Shown: positions 7,801-15,456 of the stretch, piece by piece | Layout: each line of letters begins with the position of its first letter | Position numbering within the stretch: the stretch's first letter is position 1 | IMG/VR virus record: IMGVR_UViG_3300008470_000041 | Span: 1-23,482 of that record | Length of the DNA stretch: 23,482 bases | Direction: 5' to 3' (one strand) | Source: a virus | Notes under the pieces: model-generated | Seen by the model: the letters and a program-made list of their open reading frames with translations, nothing else | What the model was told of the DNA's origin: nothing | Database searches by the model: none | Position numbers and translations under genes: made by a program

Positions 7801-9580
7801 CTCTATTACTATGTAAAGAACTAATATCATCTGTAGATGTAAAGTTTGCCGTAGCAACTTCTACTCTAAAATACTCAAATAAATCTGTGGTTACAGCTGG
7901 ATCATTAGTGTTTCGATAATTCATTGCTATAGGTTGAAACCCTACGTTAGATGATCCTGGAGTTGTAATTAACCTAAAACCTTGTTGCGCTGTAGCATCT
8001 GTAATGCTACTATTAAATTTTGCCCAACCTGCGCAATTTGTTGGTACACTTAAATTACAGTTAAATTCATCTGTAACACTTGAACCATTTGCACAATTTG
8101 CAATAGTTTGAAAATTAACGTTTACTACTGTACCTACTGCATTTGCAAATGACGGACTTGAAACCATATCATAAACACTGGCAAAATCTTGAGGCAGTCT
8201 ATAAGATAATGAGACTGATATATCACCATTAGAAAATTCTGGATTGTAACATGGATCTGCTGTATCACCGTTTATTTGATCTGTAGTTAATCTTAAATTA
8301 ATTCCTATTGTTGCGTCTAATTTTAATTTATCTGCAATTTCAGAAAAATCAAATGTAGCTAAAGAGTTTGTTACATTAATAGAAGTGCCTGATAATGTAT
8401 ATGCTATTCCATTAGATAAATCTGCATTTGATAATGCTTGAAAATCTATAGTGTTAGAAAATAAAGAAGTTTGATAGTTGATAGCAATTTGACTTCCAGT
8501 ATCATTAGAAATATTGTATTGGTCTACGTAATTACCATACATTAATCTATTACCTTGTATTGTTTGAGCTTTTGCAGTTCTTGGAACATTGTCATAAAGC
8601 CTTAATAATTCATCTTGTCCTATAACGGAATAGACTTTACTATTAGTAAAAGTAAAAACTTGTGTACTATTATCTGCCCAACCATAATCTTTTTTGTTGA
8701 ATTTTTCTACAATAAAAATATTATTAGTATTGGAATCTTTAAATAAAACATCTACTTCTTTTACTTGCTTAGGTCCTGTGTTAAAAGAAACTTGTGAACT
8801 ATTATAAAAGTTTTGCATACCAACATTATTATAGTTGTTGGTATCAAATTGAAACGCTGCGGGTTGAAACGCAGGATTTGTAAATAAAGAAGTTGCACTG
8901 TATTCATTGTCTAAATACCTATATCTATATGCAAAAGAAATAAATCTATTTTCTAAATAATTTTCTTCTCCTGGAACATTTATTAGCTTAACAAGTGGTG
9001 CAGTTAAAGTATCTAAAGGATTAAATCCTGGTGGTTTTAAAATTACACTTATATCATCTTCAGTTATAACATCAGCATATGGTGCTGAAGTGAGAGGATC
9101 TGGATAATTACGATTAACATTTATTTTTCTTGGAGGATTTAAATCGTCCGTAAAAAAAAGCATATCATCTATTAAATTAACTCCAGTAATAAGGTAAGTT
9201 GGATTAAAATTTAATACAGATGAAGACACTACATGTAGTGTTACACCTGTTGTTTGTGTGTTATAAGAAATAATAGCGTCTAATTTATTACCACCTACAG
9301 CATCATTTTTTGGATCGTGTACAAACCAATATAGAGTTTCATTTATACCATCGTCAAAACTACCAATTGTAGTTGCGGCTGATGAAAAAGTTTTGCCATT
9401 CCACGTAATCGTAGTCATCTGCTCATTACCTCGTGAGTTTTCTACAGCACCAATTTCAGTAGTTTCTGTAGCACCCACACGAACATTCATAGCATCGATA
9501 TACTCACCTGGAGGAAGAAGTCTTTCGTCAATAGACTCATTCATTCTTCCCTTGTTAAAATTTGTAGTTTCTATACCCAT
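4832..9580 (-). CDS. Giant stabilisation/muzzle protein (P22 gp10-like family, inferred), 1582 aa
   Basis: The N-terminus (NFNKGRMNESIDERLLPPGE, then YIDAMNVRVG) matches the opening known from portal-vertex stabilisation and muzzle proteins of podoviruses and crAss-like phages. Around residues 1075-1160 it has HPRKTDILVLQEDRITYVL and GISFNPESFATYGYDMFFT, consistent with beta-propeller strands as in P22 gp10. A CCGCDG cluster lies near residue 815. A beta-sandwich-like Thr/Val-rich stretch follows near 1250-1330, and a second Cys cluster (GCCDCTVTC) near 1500. The chain ends in the module shared with the 313-aa protein. It follows the two ring proteins with a 1-nt gap, as expected for a protein that closes the connector. 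The N-terminal residues after ATG support the chosen start. Confidence 0.75.
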   Translation of the reverse strand: MGIETTNFNKGRMNESIDERLLPPGEYIDAMNVRVGATETTEIGAVENSRGNEQMTTITWNGKTFSSAATTIGSFDDGINETLYWFVHDPKNDAVGGNKLDAIISYNTQTTGVTLHVVSSSVLNFNPTYLITGVNLIDDMLFFTDDLNPPRKINVNRNYPDPLTSAPYADVITEDDISVILKPPGFNPLDTLTAPLVKLINVPGEENYLENRFISFAYRYRYLDNEYSATSLFTNPAFQPAAFQFDTNNYNNVGMQNFYNSSQVSFNTGPKQVKEVDVLFKDSNTNNIFIVEKFNKKDYGWADNSTQVFTFTNSKVYSVIGQDELLRLYDNVPRTAKAQTIQGNRLMYGNYVDQYNISNDTGSQIAINYQTSLFSNTIDFQALSNADLSNGIAYTLSGTSINVTNSLATFDFSEIADKLKLDATIGINLRLTTDQINGDTADPCYNPEFSNGDISVSLSYRLPQDFASVYDMVSSPSFANAVGTVVNVNFQTIANCANGSSVTDEFNCNLSVPTNCAGWAKFNSSITDATAQQGFRLITTPGSSNVGFQPIAMNYRNTNDPAVTTDLFEYFRVEVATANFTSTDDISSLHSNRDYETGIVYMDEYARASTVLVSEYNTTFVPSQSSINQNKIQVDLINLPPFWATKYKFVLKPSKGGYETIFSNFFYVRPSNNVIYFKLEGDNQNKVTKGQELIVKRDVDGPVEQLTKCTILDVTAEPENFLASLNELGEDTFQLPGLYMQIKAQNFNITIPADAVIEEGDKRYSSDSESICRAKLSYPAFTTTEVSGAADVYNVYNIPAGSIIYINARYERHYRCCGCDGKRYIFEKQFVSSSDYDTLYDWFVGDNIDPNTGEVTEGNIGNSTFNSTIVTSEDNLTCVRNSPTWQFWQAGYTGTIDITEPLYLGIRTGIFGCRHTFPAKDSDSQIDLEIIVTRANNLIVFESEPADANSELFYDASETYDIKGGFHQAGLDSTTDISQTATTNAFLTLNFMDCYTFGNGVESYKIKDSIAGRSVVLGQRVLAATNANYEEADRFADITYSGVYSNTTGVNNLNEFNLGLANYKECETVFGPIQLMHPRKTDILVLQEDRITYVLAGKNVITDSTGGGVIASVPQVLGTQIARIEEYGISFNPESFATYGYDMFFTDTKRLAVIKLRGTTQSNDTLEIISQQGMRSFFRDTFIEQLATQKIGGFDPYMMEYVLHTNDIPVPFPIAPIPCGTTLEFNNITTVKQFVFDFGNIIDSTTTVTLTVTGSVTVTGVWNGVSGTPVTITNTTASYTFDKNLNTPTNATITITPTGSASYTCVADCPTETDLKVVQVVLNSSLDAGDFIHVEYGWKTSTHISPIASTQVEFLGNSTIASLFDTQVGIRSLGVFPYDGVDFVFGTNKIGSDDFDVNASPYKLSFLSSATTYNNTTNSTTGIPALVAAASGNVIPSNLITNPGSDIYIATVTPSTTPAFSLPIGNQYLYLIYDFRVTTAQQLCYDAASAVNGCCDCTVTCTSFSGGSNQVNSFDACQQPLSFTYYFLNTQVATITPVVGSLVFTSSTCDSTTTLPVGFYRYQNGFLEVNNQGIVIQAGSCA

Positions 9581-9581
9581 A

Positions 9582-10496
9582 CTATTTTATCCATTTATCC
9601 TGTCCTCGCATATTCATCAAGAGTCTACCAGGATGTATATTGCTCAATCGTATTTTTGCATTTCTTAACAAAGAAGCTTTATCTTTTCTTGCTCTATTAA
9701 CAATATATTCTTGAATTCCATAACGTCCATTTAATATTGAATAGCGAATATAAGCGTATATAAATTCTTCAAATAATTTATTTACACTAACAGCCGAGTC
9801 ATTTCCATTTTCCATTCCATCTGAAACATATTCTAAAACTACTGAGTTTGAGCCACCCATTGAACTAAAATTAATAACACCACTTTTTTTATCTATTTTA
9901 AATGTAGGGTTTACATTAGCCGTTTCTGTATTTAATCCAAAACGTGCACCTAATTGATAATCAAAATACCAACACCCATCTAATTCAACACCTTGTTGTC
10001 CGTTAAAAGGACTATTGTCATTTAAATAAATACCTGTTGATCCTCTTGACAAATCTAATTCTGAATCTTGTGGGCTTAACGCATTACCATCTTGATCAAA
10101 TAATATATTATCATTATTGTCTTGTAAGTATGCAGATGACCAATTTGTTTGTATGTTTTCAGTTAAGGGATAAAGTATACCATCTTTAAATTGTGATATT
10201 CTAACCCAATTAACAAAATCAGAAGGTAAAATATACCTATAGTTGTTATCAACATCTATTTGTAATATTTTTATTTCTTTCATTGCATCGTAGTTCAACT
10301 CTTGAATACCACGTTTAGCGTGAAATATAACTTGATATCTGTCAATGTTATTTAGCAATTCATGATTACCTTGATACATTAACATAAAATTGTTTACAAT
10401 GTTTTGTAGTGTTATGTATTGATAAGAACCCCAATTTTCATTAGTAGGATTTATATCATTATTTTGATAATATTCGTGTTGTGTTATATATGCCAT
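9582..10496 (-). CDS. Ring / head-to-tail adaptor protein 2 (tail-tubular-like), 304 aa
   Basis: The product starts MAYITQHEYYQNND and has a helical N-terminal region (NIVNNFMLMYQGNHELLNNI). This leads into FHAKRGIQELNYDAMKEIKI and then a conserved strand (YILPSDFVNWVRIS). The C-terminal part returns to helix with LFEEFIYAYIRYSILNGRYG. This helix-beta-helix plan and the 'LPxDfv...ri' motif fit gp4/gp11-type adaptor or ring proteins that stack under the portal in podoviruses and crAss-like phages. It starts 1 nt after the natural end of ring protein 1 and stops 1 nt before the muzzle gene, so translational coupling is likely. Numbering as ring 2 is by position only. Confidence 0.65.
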   Translation of the reverse strand: MAYITQHEYYQNNDINPTNENWGSYQYITLQNIVNNFMLMYQGNHELLNNIDRYQVIFHAKRGIQELNYDAMKEIKILQIDVDNNYRYILPSDFVNWVRISQFKDGILYPLTENIQTNWSSAYLQDNNDNILFDQDGNALSPQDSELDLSRGSTGIYLNDNSPFNGQQGVELDGCWYFDYQLGARFGLNTETANVNPTFKIDKKSGVINFSSMGGSNSVVLEYVSDGMENGNDSAVSVNKLFEEFIYAYIRYSILNGRYGIQEYIVNRARKDKASLLRNAKIRLSNIHPGRLLMNMRGQDKWIK

Positions 10497-10497
10497 C

Positions 10498-11493
10498 TTA
10501 TTGTGATTCTTGGGATTCCATTATTTCTTCTGCTTGTCCAAATTTATATACAGCGTCTTCTCTTATTTCTATTCCTACATATTGACATATTTTAGCTATT
10601 AAAGCTGGTTCGTCTGACAATGGTAATTCAAAATCTTGATAACTTGTTGATCATGAATCAAATAGAGGTTCACCAGTTTGCAAACTTAAATAAGTCCATT
10701 GTGGTGGTAAAGGATATCTAATGTATTGTGCTTTCACTGCAAACGCTTGACGTGTAGTTAATGGATAAACATCAACTGTATTTCCAGTAATTGCATTAGG
10801 TGTAGCTACATTACTACTTGCTCCGCCTAAAACATAAGCGGGAAATTGAGTTGTTGGTGCAGTTAAATTAGAACTCGTTAGTAAAAATAATTTATTTTGA
10901 TTAACTCTTTCTACTTCAGTAATATTAGTCGCACTGTAAATAGAGTAAGCATCGTTTAAATTCATTATGTTAGCACTTAAAGACAATACAGTAGTACTGT
11001 CTACATTAGTAACAAAACATTGTACTCCTGTCGTTTGATTAACTATAATGCTACCAATTTCAGGAGTAAGTAAAGATGATGGATTACTTACAAAATTTTG
11101 AGTACTATCGGTTAATTTAAAAGCAGTGACTACTGTATTTGTTCCAGTATATAGTTGAGTCGGATAATAAAATAATTTATTAATTAAATAATAATCTACT
11201 GGAAGTTGATATCTATTTGTGTTGTTTAAATCTACTGCTAATTGACCTAAGAATATTTCTGCCGAAAAACTATCAATTACTTCTACTAAACTTTTTACAA
11301 TATCTGCATATCCTGTTCCTGAAGTTCTTTGGTTTTCTCTTGAAATCCAATTGTTGTATTGGTAAAAATAATCCTCAAACATATCCATTTGAGCTTGTTG
11401 AGCATATAAGTTAAAATCTTGTGGAGATATGTAACCGTAATTGTTTTTATTAGCTATAGCTAATACGGTATTTCTAACATCATTAATAGGCAT
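10498..11493 (-). CDS. Ring / head-to-tail adaptor protein 1, interrupted by an in-frame TGA
   Basis: The frame opens at ATG 11493 (MPINDVRNTVLAIANKNNYG). It has an N-terminal helical segment (FNLYAQQAQMDMFEDYFYQY) and an adaptor-like strand motif NRYQLPVDYYLINKLFY near residue 95. After 280 codons an in-frame TGA at 10653-10651 stops it, following GEPLFDS. Beyond it the same frame stays open for 50 codons (STSYQDFELPLSDEPALIAK, then ICQYVGIEIRE) to a TAA at 10500-10498, one base before the next ATG. The extension looks like real coding sequence with an amphipathic C-terminal helix, and it restores the tight spacing seen elsewhere. I therefore take the full gene as 331 codons with one nonsense codon, either a point error or mutation, or a readthrough site. 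As written, the product would lack its last ~51 residues. Confidence 0.65.
10651..10653 (-). other. In-frame premature stop (TGA) in ring protein 1
   Basis: The context is GAT TCA TGA TCA ACA. The 50 downstream codons remain open and protein-like. TGA also ends the terminase gene, and Trp is written TGG throughout the other genes, so general reassignment of TGA is not supported. Confidence 0.7.
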
Positions 11494-11508
11494 AATAAAT
11501 TCTTTTTA

Positions 11509-11516
11509 CAAAGATA
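11509..11516 (-). promoter_or_regulatory. -7 element TATCTTTG driving the ring/muzzle operon
   Basis: TATCTTTG matches the Bacteroidota TAnnTTTG consensus. It lies 15 nt upstream of the ATG of ring protein 1 and two bases beyond the U-tract of the preceding terminator. The position is what a new transcription unit would need. No convincing -33 TTTG was found. Confidence 0.55.
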
Positions 11517-11518
11517 AC

Positions 11519-11552
11519 AAAAAAAAAGAGGCTACTTTATTTGTAACCTCTT
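11519..11552 (-). terminator. Rho-independent terminator after the capsid block
   Basis: On the minus strand AAGAGGTTAC (11552-11543), a 7-nt loop and GTAGCCTCTT (11535-11526) form a 10-bp stem with one U-G pair. It runs straight into a tract of nine T residues. It begins about 26 nt after the stop of the 92-aa gene. Confidence 0.85.
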
Positions 11553-11577
11553 CTTATTTAGTTAGTTAATTTGCTTA

Positions 11578-11856
11578 TTAAGCATTAACGATACTTGTTA
11601 CAGCTTTTGGAAGAGTTACCACATAATAAGGTTTCTGCCAAGATGTACCTAATGCTACCTCTGCATTGTCTAATATTGCATCGTAAACATCATGAGCAAC
11701 CTGAGCTGCTGTTGTTACTGTAGTAGTAGTTCCATCAACATAATCGATTGTTACAGTTACTGCTGTAGCTGTTGCTGTTGATACTGCTTTAACTCCGTCA
11801 AGACTGATTAATTGACCAGTAACAGGAGCGTTTGAAATTTTTAGAAATTTTACCAT
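11578..11856 (-). CDS. Small capsid-region protein (possible decoration/auxiliary protein), 92 aa
   Basis: The protein starts MVKFLKISNAPVTGQLISLD. It has a Thr/Val-rich stretch that should form beta strands (TATAVTVTIDYVDGTTTTVT), then a helix (AQVAHDVYDAILDNAEVALG) and a short end with WQKPYYVVTLP. No known motif is recognised. Its own promoter motif upstream, a strong terminator downstream and a place between capsid and connector genes suggest separate, possibly high expression. This would suit a capsid decoration or other abundant virion protein. That role is inference only. The start is well placed after an A/T-rich leader of roughly 40 nt. Confidence 0.65.
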   Translation of the reverse strand: MVKFLKISNAPVTGQLISLDGVKAVSTATATAVTVTIDYVDGTTTTVTTAAQVAHDVYDAILDNAEVALGTSWQKPYYVVTLPKAVTSIVNA

Positions 11857-11882
11857 TTTATAAAAAGTTTTTAATGGGTTAT

Positions 11883-11896
11883 TGAGAATATTCTCA
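11883..11896. promoter_or_regulatory. Perfect 14-bp palindrome TGAGAATATTCTCA overlapping a predicted transcription start
   Basis: The inverted repeat is perfect over 14 bp. It lies four bases downstream of the TATCTTTG motif and about 26 nt before the ATG of the 92-aa gene. It could be an operator or a 5'-end mRNA hairpin. No T-tract follows, so it is not a terminator. Confidence 0.4.
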
Positions 11897-11899
11897 TAA

Positions 11900-11907
11900 C
11901 AAAGATA
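11900..11907 (-). promoter_or_regulatory. -7 element TATCTTTG before the 92-aa gene
   Basis: The octamer is the same as upstream of ring protein 1 and of the GNAT-like gene. It lies in the 54-nt gap after the 252-aa gene and gives a leader of roughly 35-40 nt. Confidence 0.5.
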
Positions 11908-11910
11908 CGC

Positions 11911-12669
11911 TTATTTCGATTGATCTTTTAAGCGTTTTGACAATCCTTTAAATGTTTCTAAACCATCTTCAGATTGAAAATAAGAAGCTACAATAAACTC
12001 AGCGTCTTCTCCAAAAGGAACAGTTAGTATTTTTTTCTTGTTTTTTGGTAAATTAAAATACACATCTCTTTGATTGTTTCTAAACATTAAAAATCCTGCA
12101 TCAAAAAACTTGAACACTGTGTCTTGTAATTCTAACATTGGATCATTTAAAGTGTCCATAAAATCTTGAGGTTCTTGTTTAGCATATAATAAAATATCTC
12201 TTTTGATTTCAGTAGTAGACATTTTATCTACACCTCTGCCTAAAAGTATACGAGATACTGATAGCATTTTTTCTAAAGGTAAATTTTTAGCTAATATTTG
12301 TGCATCTAATTCCATCTCTACAACTTCCAACTCTTCAGCCGCATCTCTTGCAGAATTTACTTCTTCAAAGACAACTCCGTTTTGTGGATGTAAATGTAAA
12401 AATTGTTGTAATATTTGATTTTGTTTTTGAACATATAAAACTCCATCTTCAAACACAATAGGTTCTAAAATAGCATTTCCATCTTGTTCATCTTCAAAAG
12501 GTGTTTTTTGATTTCTTGCATAACGTAAAGGTTTGTTTACACCTTCAGTTTCATCAAAATGTAATAATGGGAATCGTCTTGAATTTCGAGAGGCTAACAT
12601 ATAAGATAATGGAGCTACATCTCTTTTTAGTCTGTAGAATTTATCTACAAATTTACTTGGTTTTTTCAT
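11911..12669 (-). CDS. Conserved unknown protein downstream of the major capsid gene, 252 aa
   Basis: The product starts MKKPSKFVDKFYRLKRDVAP and continues SRRFPLLHFDETEGVNKPLR and RYARNQKTPFEDEQ. A Glu-rich helical middle follows (ARDAAEELEVVEMELDAQIL, LPLEKMLSVSRILLGRGVD), then a C-terminal part with FFDAGFLMFRNNQRDVYFNL and VPFGEDAEFIVASYF. No catalytic motif, signal peptide or membrane segment is visible. I do not recognise a named family with certainty, but I associate it with capsid neighbourhoods of marine phages. It follows the capsid-gene hairpin by about 40 nt, and no promoter motif was seen before it. It may be read through from the capsid transcript. A head-completion or assembly role is possible but unproven. 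Confidence 0.6.
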   Translation of the reverse strand: MKKPSKFVDKFYRLKRDVAPLSYMLASRNSRRFPLLHFDETEGVNKPLRYARNQKTPFEDEQDGNAILEPIVFEDGVLYVQKQNQILQQFLHLHPQNGVVFEEVNSARDAAEELEVVEMELDAQILAKNLPLEKMLSVSRILLGRGVDKMSTTEIKRDILLYAKQEPQDFMDTLNDPMLELQDTVFKFFDAGFLMFRNNQRDVYFNLPKNKKKILTVPFGEDAEFIVASYFQSEDGLETFKGLSKRLKDQSK

Positions 12670-12711
12670 AATAAAAAGATTTAATTTAATTTAAAATTTA
12701 TAAAGTAATAA

Positions 12712-12737
12712 TTACCCCCGTTTAAAAACGAGGGTAA
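12712..12737 (-). terminator. Stem-loop after the major capsid gene (terminator or 3' end hairpin)
   Basis: TTACCCTCGTTT pairs with AAACGGGGGTAA through a nearly perfect stem with one U-G pair, about 20 nt after the capsid stop codon. The following tract is only moderately T-rich (ATTACTTTATAAATTTT). It may act as a leaky terminator or an mRNA-stabilising hairpin and set a high capsid-to-downstream ratio. Confidence 0.55.
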
Positions 12738-12755
12738 AAATTACAAATTGTTATA

Positions 12756-14228
12756 TTAGTCTTGGAATATAAAGAAGTTGTTTGCACCTAAAGTACATAC
12801 AGCTCTTTCACTCAAGAAGTTTACTTCCATCGCATCAAGATCAGAAGTTCTTGCACCACCAGCAGAACCAGTAATCCAAGTTTTGTAACGTCTGTCTTCA
12901 GTTTCAGAAGCTCTATATCTAACATGTAAGAATGGTCTCTTAGCGTTCTTTCCTAAGATTTGGTCATATACTGTAGTTGAACCAGCTGGAACTAAAAGTC
13001 CATTTACTGAACCACCAACAATATCACCTCTCATAGTAGGATCGTTTAGGTATTTCCAGTCAGACTTGTAAAAGTCATAACCTCTTCTAAATCCTGTAAA
13101 TCCAAGATTTAAAGCCATTTCTTCATCATTGTCAAATAAACCATATGAAGTACCACCTGCTCCGTAAGAGTTTTGTGCTGCTAACATATCATCTATATCA
13201 AATGAGAATTCTCTATTTACGAAAATTACATTTTCTTCAATAGCTCCTTGCTTATCCAGTCTTTGGATAATGTTGTCAAACTGAGCTAATACTTGTGGGT
13301 TTCCTCCACCCCAAACATTACCTCTTTGTCCTACAACAAAGAAAATACCATCAGAACCATTAAGGTTTGCCGCAGAACCTCCTGCCGCCGTTCCTTGTAA
13401 GAAATCACCAGCTCCAGATGTTGCATCTGCAGGTACTGCTTCAATCATTGCAGTCTCAAGATAATCTTCAAATCTTAATCTTGTTTCGTGCTCAGATTTT
13501 AGATACCATAAATATCCAGAAGCTCCATTTTCAGTTGTTACTTCAATCCATCCAATTTGAGCCATGTCAGAACCAGAAACAGAATATTTGTCTTTGATTA
13601 TAATTGGCTTGTTATCGAAGATAAAGTCATCAGCTTCTAATGAACCTTGCATTCCAAGAGTTCCTTTGTTGAATTCTGAACCATAAATAAAGATATCACA
13701 TGCTACACCAGCAGCTACTGCTTGTCCACCTGCTTCATAATAAGCTATTTTAACTTGATTAACAGCTGTTCCAGCTCCAGCATCACTTGGTCCTGCAGTT
13801 ACAATACCTTTGTTCTGTAAGTTAGAACCAGCAGTATTATCCGAAACCATTACTGTTTGTCCTACTCTTAGGGCAGCAATATTTTGTCCAGCTAATGCAG
13901 GATTAAAGTTTGTGATATTATTTGGGATTGTCCATACTACATCTCTTGACGCAGCACCTGCAGCCGCAGCCGAGGTACATCCTTGATATTTAGTGTGTAA
14001 TCTTCCTTGTTCTGCCCATTTGATAAGGTCAGAATTAGAAGGCATTTCAGCTCCTACCATTCTTAGGAATGAAGCTATTGTACGATTGCCATATCTTTCA
14101 AATTCTTTTTCATAAGTATCAGGTAAGTACTGATTTAAGAAATCAAAATTTGTAATATAATTAGTAGACAACGGTACTTGTTGACTACTTGGTTGCAAAT
14201 CAAAACCAGGGGATACATTTACTGCCAT
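12756..14228 (-). CDS. Major capsid protein (inferred), 490 aa
   Basis: The protein starts MAVNVSPGFDLQPSSQQVPL. An N-terminal helix follows (YLPDTYEKEFERYGN, then TIASFLRMVGAEMPSNSDLI, KWAEQGRLH), then a mostly beta Gly/Ala-rich body (LGMQGSLEADDFIFDNKPII, KDKYSVSGSDMAQIGWIEVT). The C-terminal part has YRASETEDRRYKTWITGSAG and ends NNFFIFQD. The length of about 490 aa and the place directly after the scaffold-like gene fit the major capsid protein of crAss-like and marine podoviruses. The HK97 fold is expected but cannot be read from sequence alone. Codons in this gene look more even and less AT-skewed than in neighbours, which fits high expression. A stem-loop follows the stop. Confidence 0.8.
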   Translation of the reverse strand: MAVNVSPGFDLQPSSQQVPLSTNYITNFDFLNQYLPDTYEKEFERYGNRTIASFLRMVGAEMPSNSDLIKWAEQGRLHTKYQGCTSAAAAGAASRDVVWTIPNNITNFNPALAGQNIAALRVGQTVMVSDNTAGSNLQNKGIVTAGPSDAGAGTAVNQVKIAYYEAGGQAVAAGVACDIFIYGSEFNKGTLGMQGSLEADDFIFDNKPIIIKDKYSVSGSDMAQIGWIEVTTENGASGYLWYLKSEHETRLRFEDYLETAMIEAVPADATSGAGDFLQGTAAGGSAANLNGSDGIFFVVGQRGNVWGGGNPQVLAQFDNIIQRLDKQGAIEENVIFVNREFSFDIDDMLAAQNSYGAGGTSYGLFDNDEEMALNLGFTGFRRGYDFYKSDWKYLNDPTMRGDIVGGSVNGLLVPAGSTTVYDQILGKNAKRPFLHVRYRASETEDRRYKTWITGSAGGARTSDLDAMEVNFLSERAVCTLGANNFFIFQD

Positions 14229-14254
14229 AATTTTTAATTTTTAATTTTTGTTAT

Positions 14255-15412
14255 TTATTTATTTTTAATACTTCTAATTTTGAGTCCTCTACCACTACTA
14301 TCTGATTTACTTTGTACTGAACGTATTTGTAATCCGTCTTTACCAGATAACCTTGGTGCTTGTCTAACATCCATATTAATGTTCTTAGATTTTTTAACAA
14401 CATTATCTACTGCGTTAGACACACCTTGTTCGTAAAAGTACCTTGCAAATTTATCAGGATTCATTGCTACAGATAACGCTTTATGATAATTATCAGCGTC
14501 TGAAATTAAACCAGTATCTGGATCAATAAATTTATTAATAAAATTATTGACATCAGACTGTTTATTTTTTAATTCATCTGTTGTTCCTGCTTTGAAAGTA
14601 ATATTTTTTTCATCACCTACTCTGAAATCAAAACCTTTGAAATCATTGTTAAACACTTCTTGTGTTTTGGTTTTAAAATAATCATACTTTTTCTGATTTG
14701 CGTCAGTAACAGTTTTAGATTCTTCAATATAACTTTTGTAAGCATTAAGATTTTTCTCTTGTTCATCCGATAACCCATCCCCACTTGACCCAAGGGGAAC
14801 TTTATATTTATCTTGTTGTTCATTCAAAAACTTCTTAGCTTTCGCCAGTTCACGTTTCTTTGCTAATTTAACTTTTTTTACATCTTTTGGTTCATCTAAA
14901 TCTTCATCGTATGTAAACTTATCTTCGATAGGATCTTGGATGTCTTCAGAATCTAAACCATCTTCTGTATTAGAATAATAATTAGCCAGTATAGCATCAT
15001 CTTCCATAGAACTGTAGTCTTTTTGTAATTTATAAAAGTCTTCAATTCCACGTCCAGTTTCTTGCTTATACTTAAAATACGCAGAAACATCTTCAGGTAA
15101 ATCTACGTTTGCTTCTTTTTCTGCAAACAGTTCGTCAACTGAATTTATTTCTTTGTTATATCTTTTTTTAATAAAAGAAAGAACGTCTTCATCATTTAAC
15201 TCTGATGAGGGAGTTTTATTAGTTAATGTATCGTCCTGCGACTCAACATTTATTTGGTTTACTTTTGACTGCTCTAAAGACGAAGTATCTATTTTTTGAA
15301 CTTCTGAAGTCTCATCACTAAAAGAATCTTCATGTTGTTTTAATAGTTGTTCTTCAACTTGAGCTTTTGATTTATTGTCGTAGCCTTCGACTTCTTTTAC
15401 TTTAAATTCCAT
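14255..15412 (-). CDS. Scaffold-like protein, 385 aa
   Basis: The N-terminal half is very acidic and low in hydrophobic residues (SFSDETSEVQKIDTSSLEQS, EDGLDSEDIQDPIEDKFTYD). A helical middle is likely coiled coil (DVKKVKLAKKRELAKAKKFL). The C-terminus is basic and ends SSGRGLKIRSIKNK. An acidic helical rod with a basic C-terminal tail that can bind the capsid is the usual design of phage scaffolding proteins. The location between portal and major capsid genes is the classical one. No protease motif is visible. It has its own promoter motif upstream, and the capsid gene starts 26 nt after its stop. Confidence 0.7.
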   Translation of the reverse strand: MEFKVKEVEGYDNKSKAQVEEQLLKQHEDSFSDETSEVQKIDTSSLEQSKVNQINVESQDDTLTNKTPSSELNDEDVLSFIKKRYNKEINSVDELFAEKEANVDLPEDVSAYFKYKQETGRGIEDFYKLQKDYSSMEDDAILANYYSNTEDGLDSEDIQDPIEDKFTYDEDLDEPKDVKKVKLAKKRELAKAKKFLNEQQDKYKVPLGSSGDGLSDEQEKNLNAYKSYIEESKTVTDANQKKYDYFKTKTQEVFNNDFKGFDFRVGDEKNITFKAGTTDELKNKQSDVNNFINKFIDPDTGLISDADNYHKALSVAMNPDKFARYFYEQGVSNAVDNVVKKSKNINMDVRQAPRLSGKDGLQIRSVQSKSDSSGRGLKIRSIKNK

Positions 15413-15428
15413 TTGATTTAATTTTTAA

Positions 15429-15436
15429 CAAAGTTA
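15429..15436 (-). promoter_or_regulatory. -7 element TAACTTTG before the scaffold/capsid genes
   Basis: TAACTTTG fits TAnnTTTG. It lies in the only gap (44 nt) between the basic-protein and scaffold genes, 16 nt before the scaffold ATG, with an A/T-rich leader. It would allow scaffold and capsid to be transcribed apart from packaging genes. Confidence 0.5.
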
Positions 15437-15456
15437 ATACTTATTTATTTAAAATT

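Noticed and set aside
9393-9668. Plus-strand frame of 91 codons
   Set aside because: It covers the conserved N-terminus of the muzzle gene and the end of ring protein 2 in antisense.
10651-10653. Alternative genetic code (TGA as Trp) as in some crAss-like phages
   Set aside because: Only this one in-frame TGA was found. TGA ends the terminase gene, TAG ends two other genes and TAA most of the rest, while Trp uses TGG.
14617-14823. Minus-strand frame of 68 codons inside the scaffold-like gene
   Set aside because: It is an alternate frame of a longer gene with clear scaffold-like composition. Its Lys/Ile-rich product follows from AT-rich codons.
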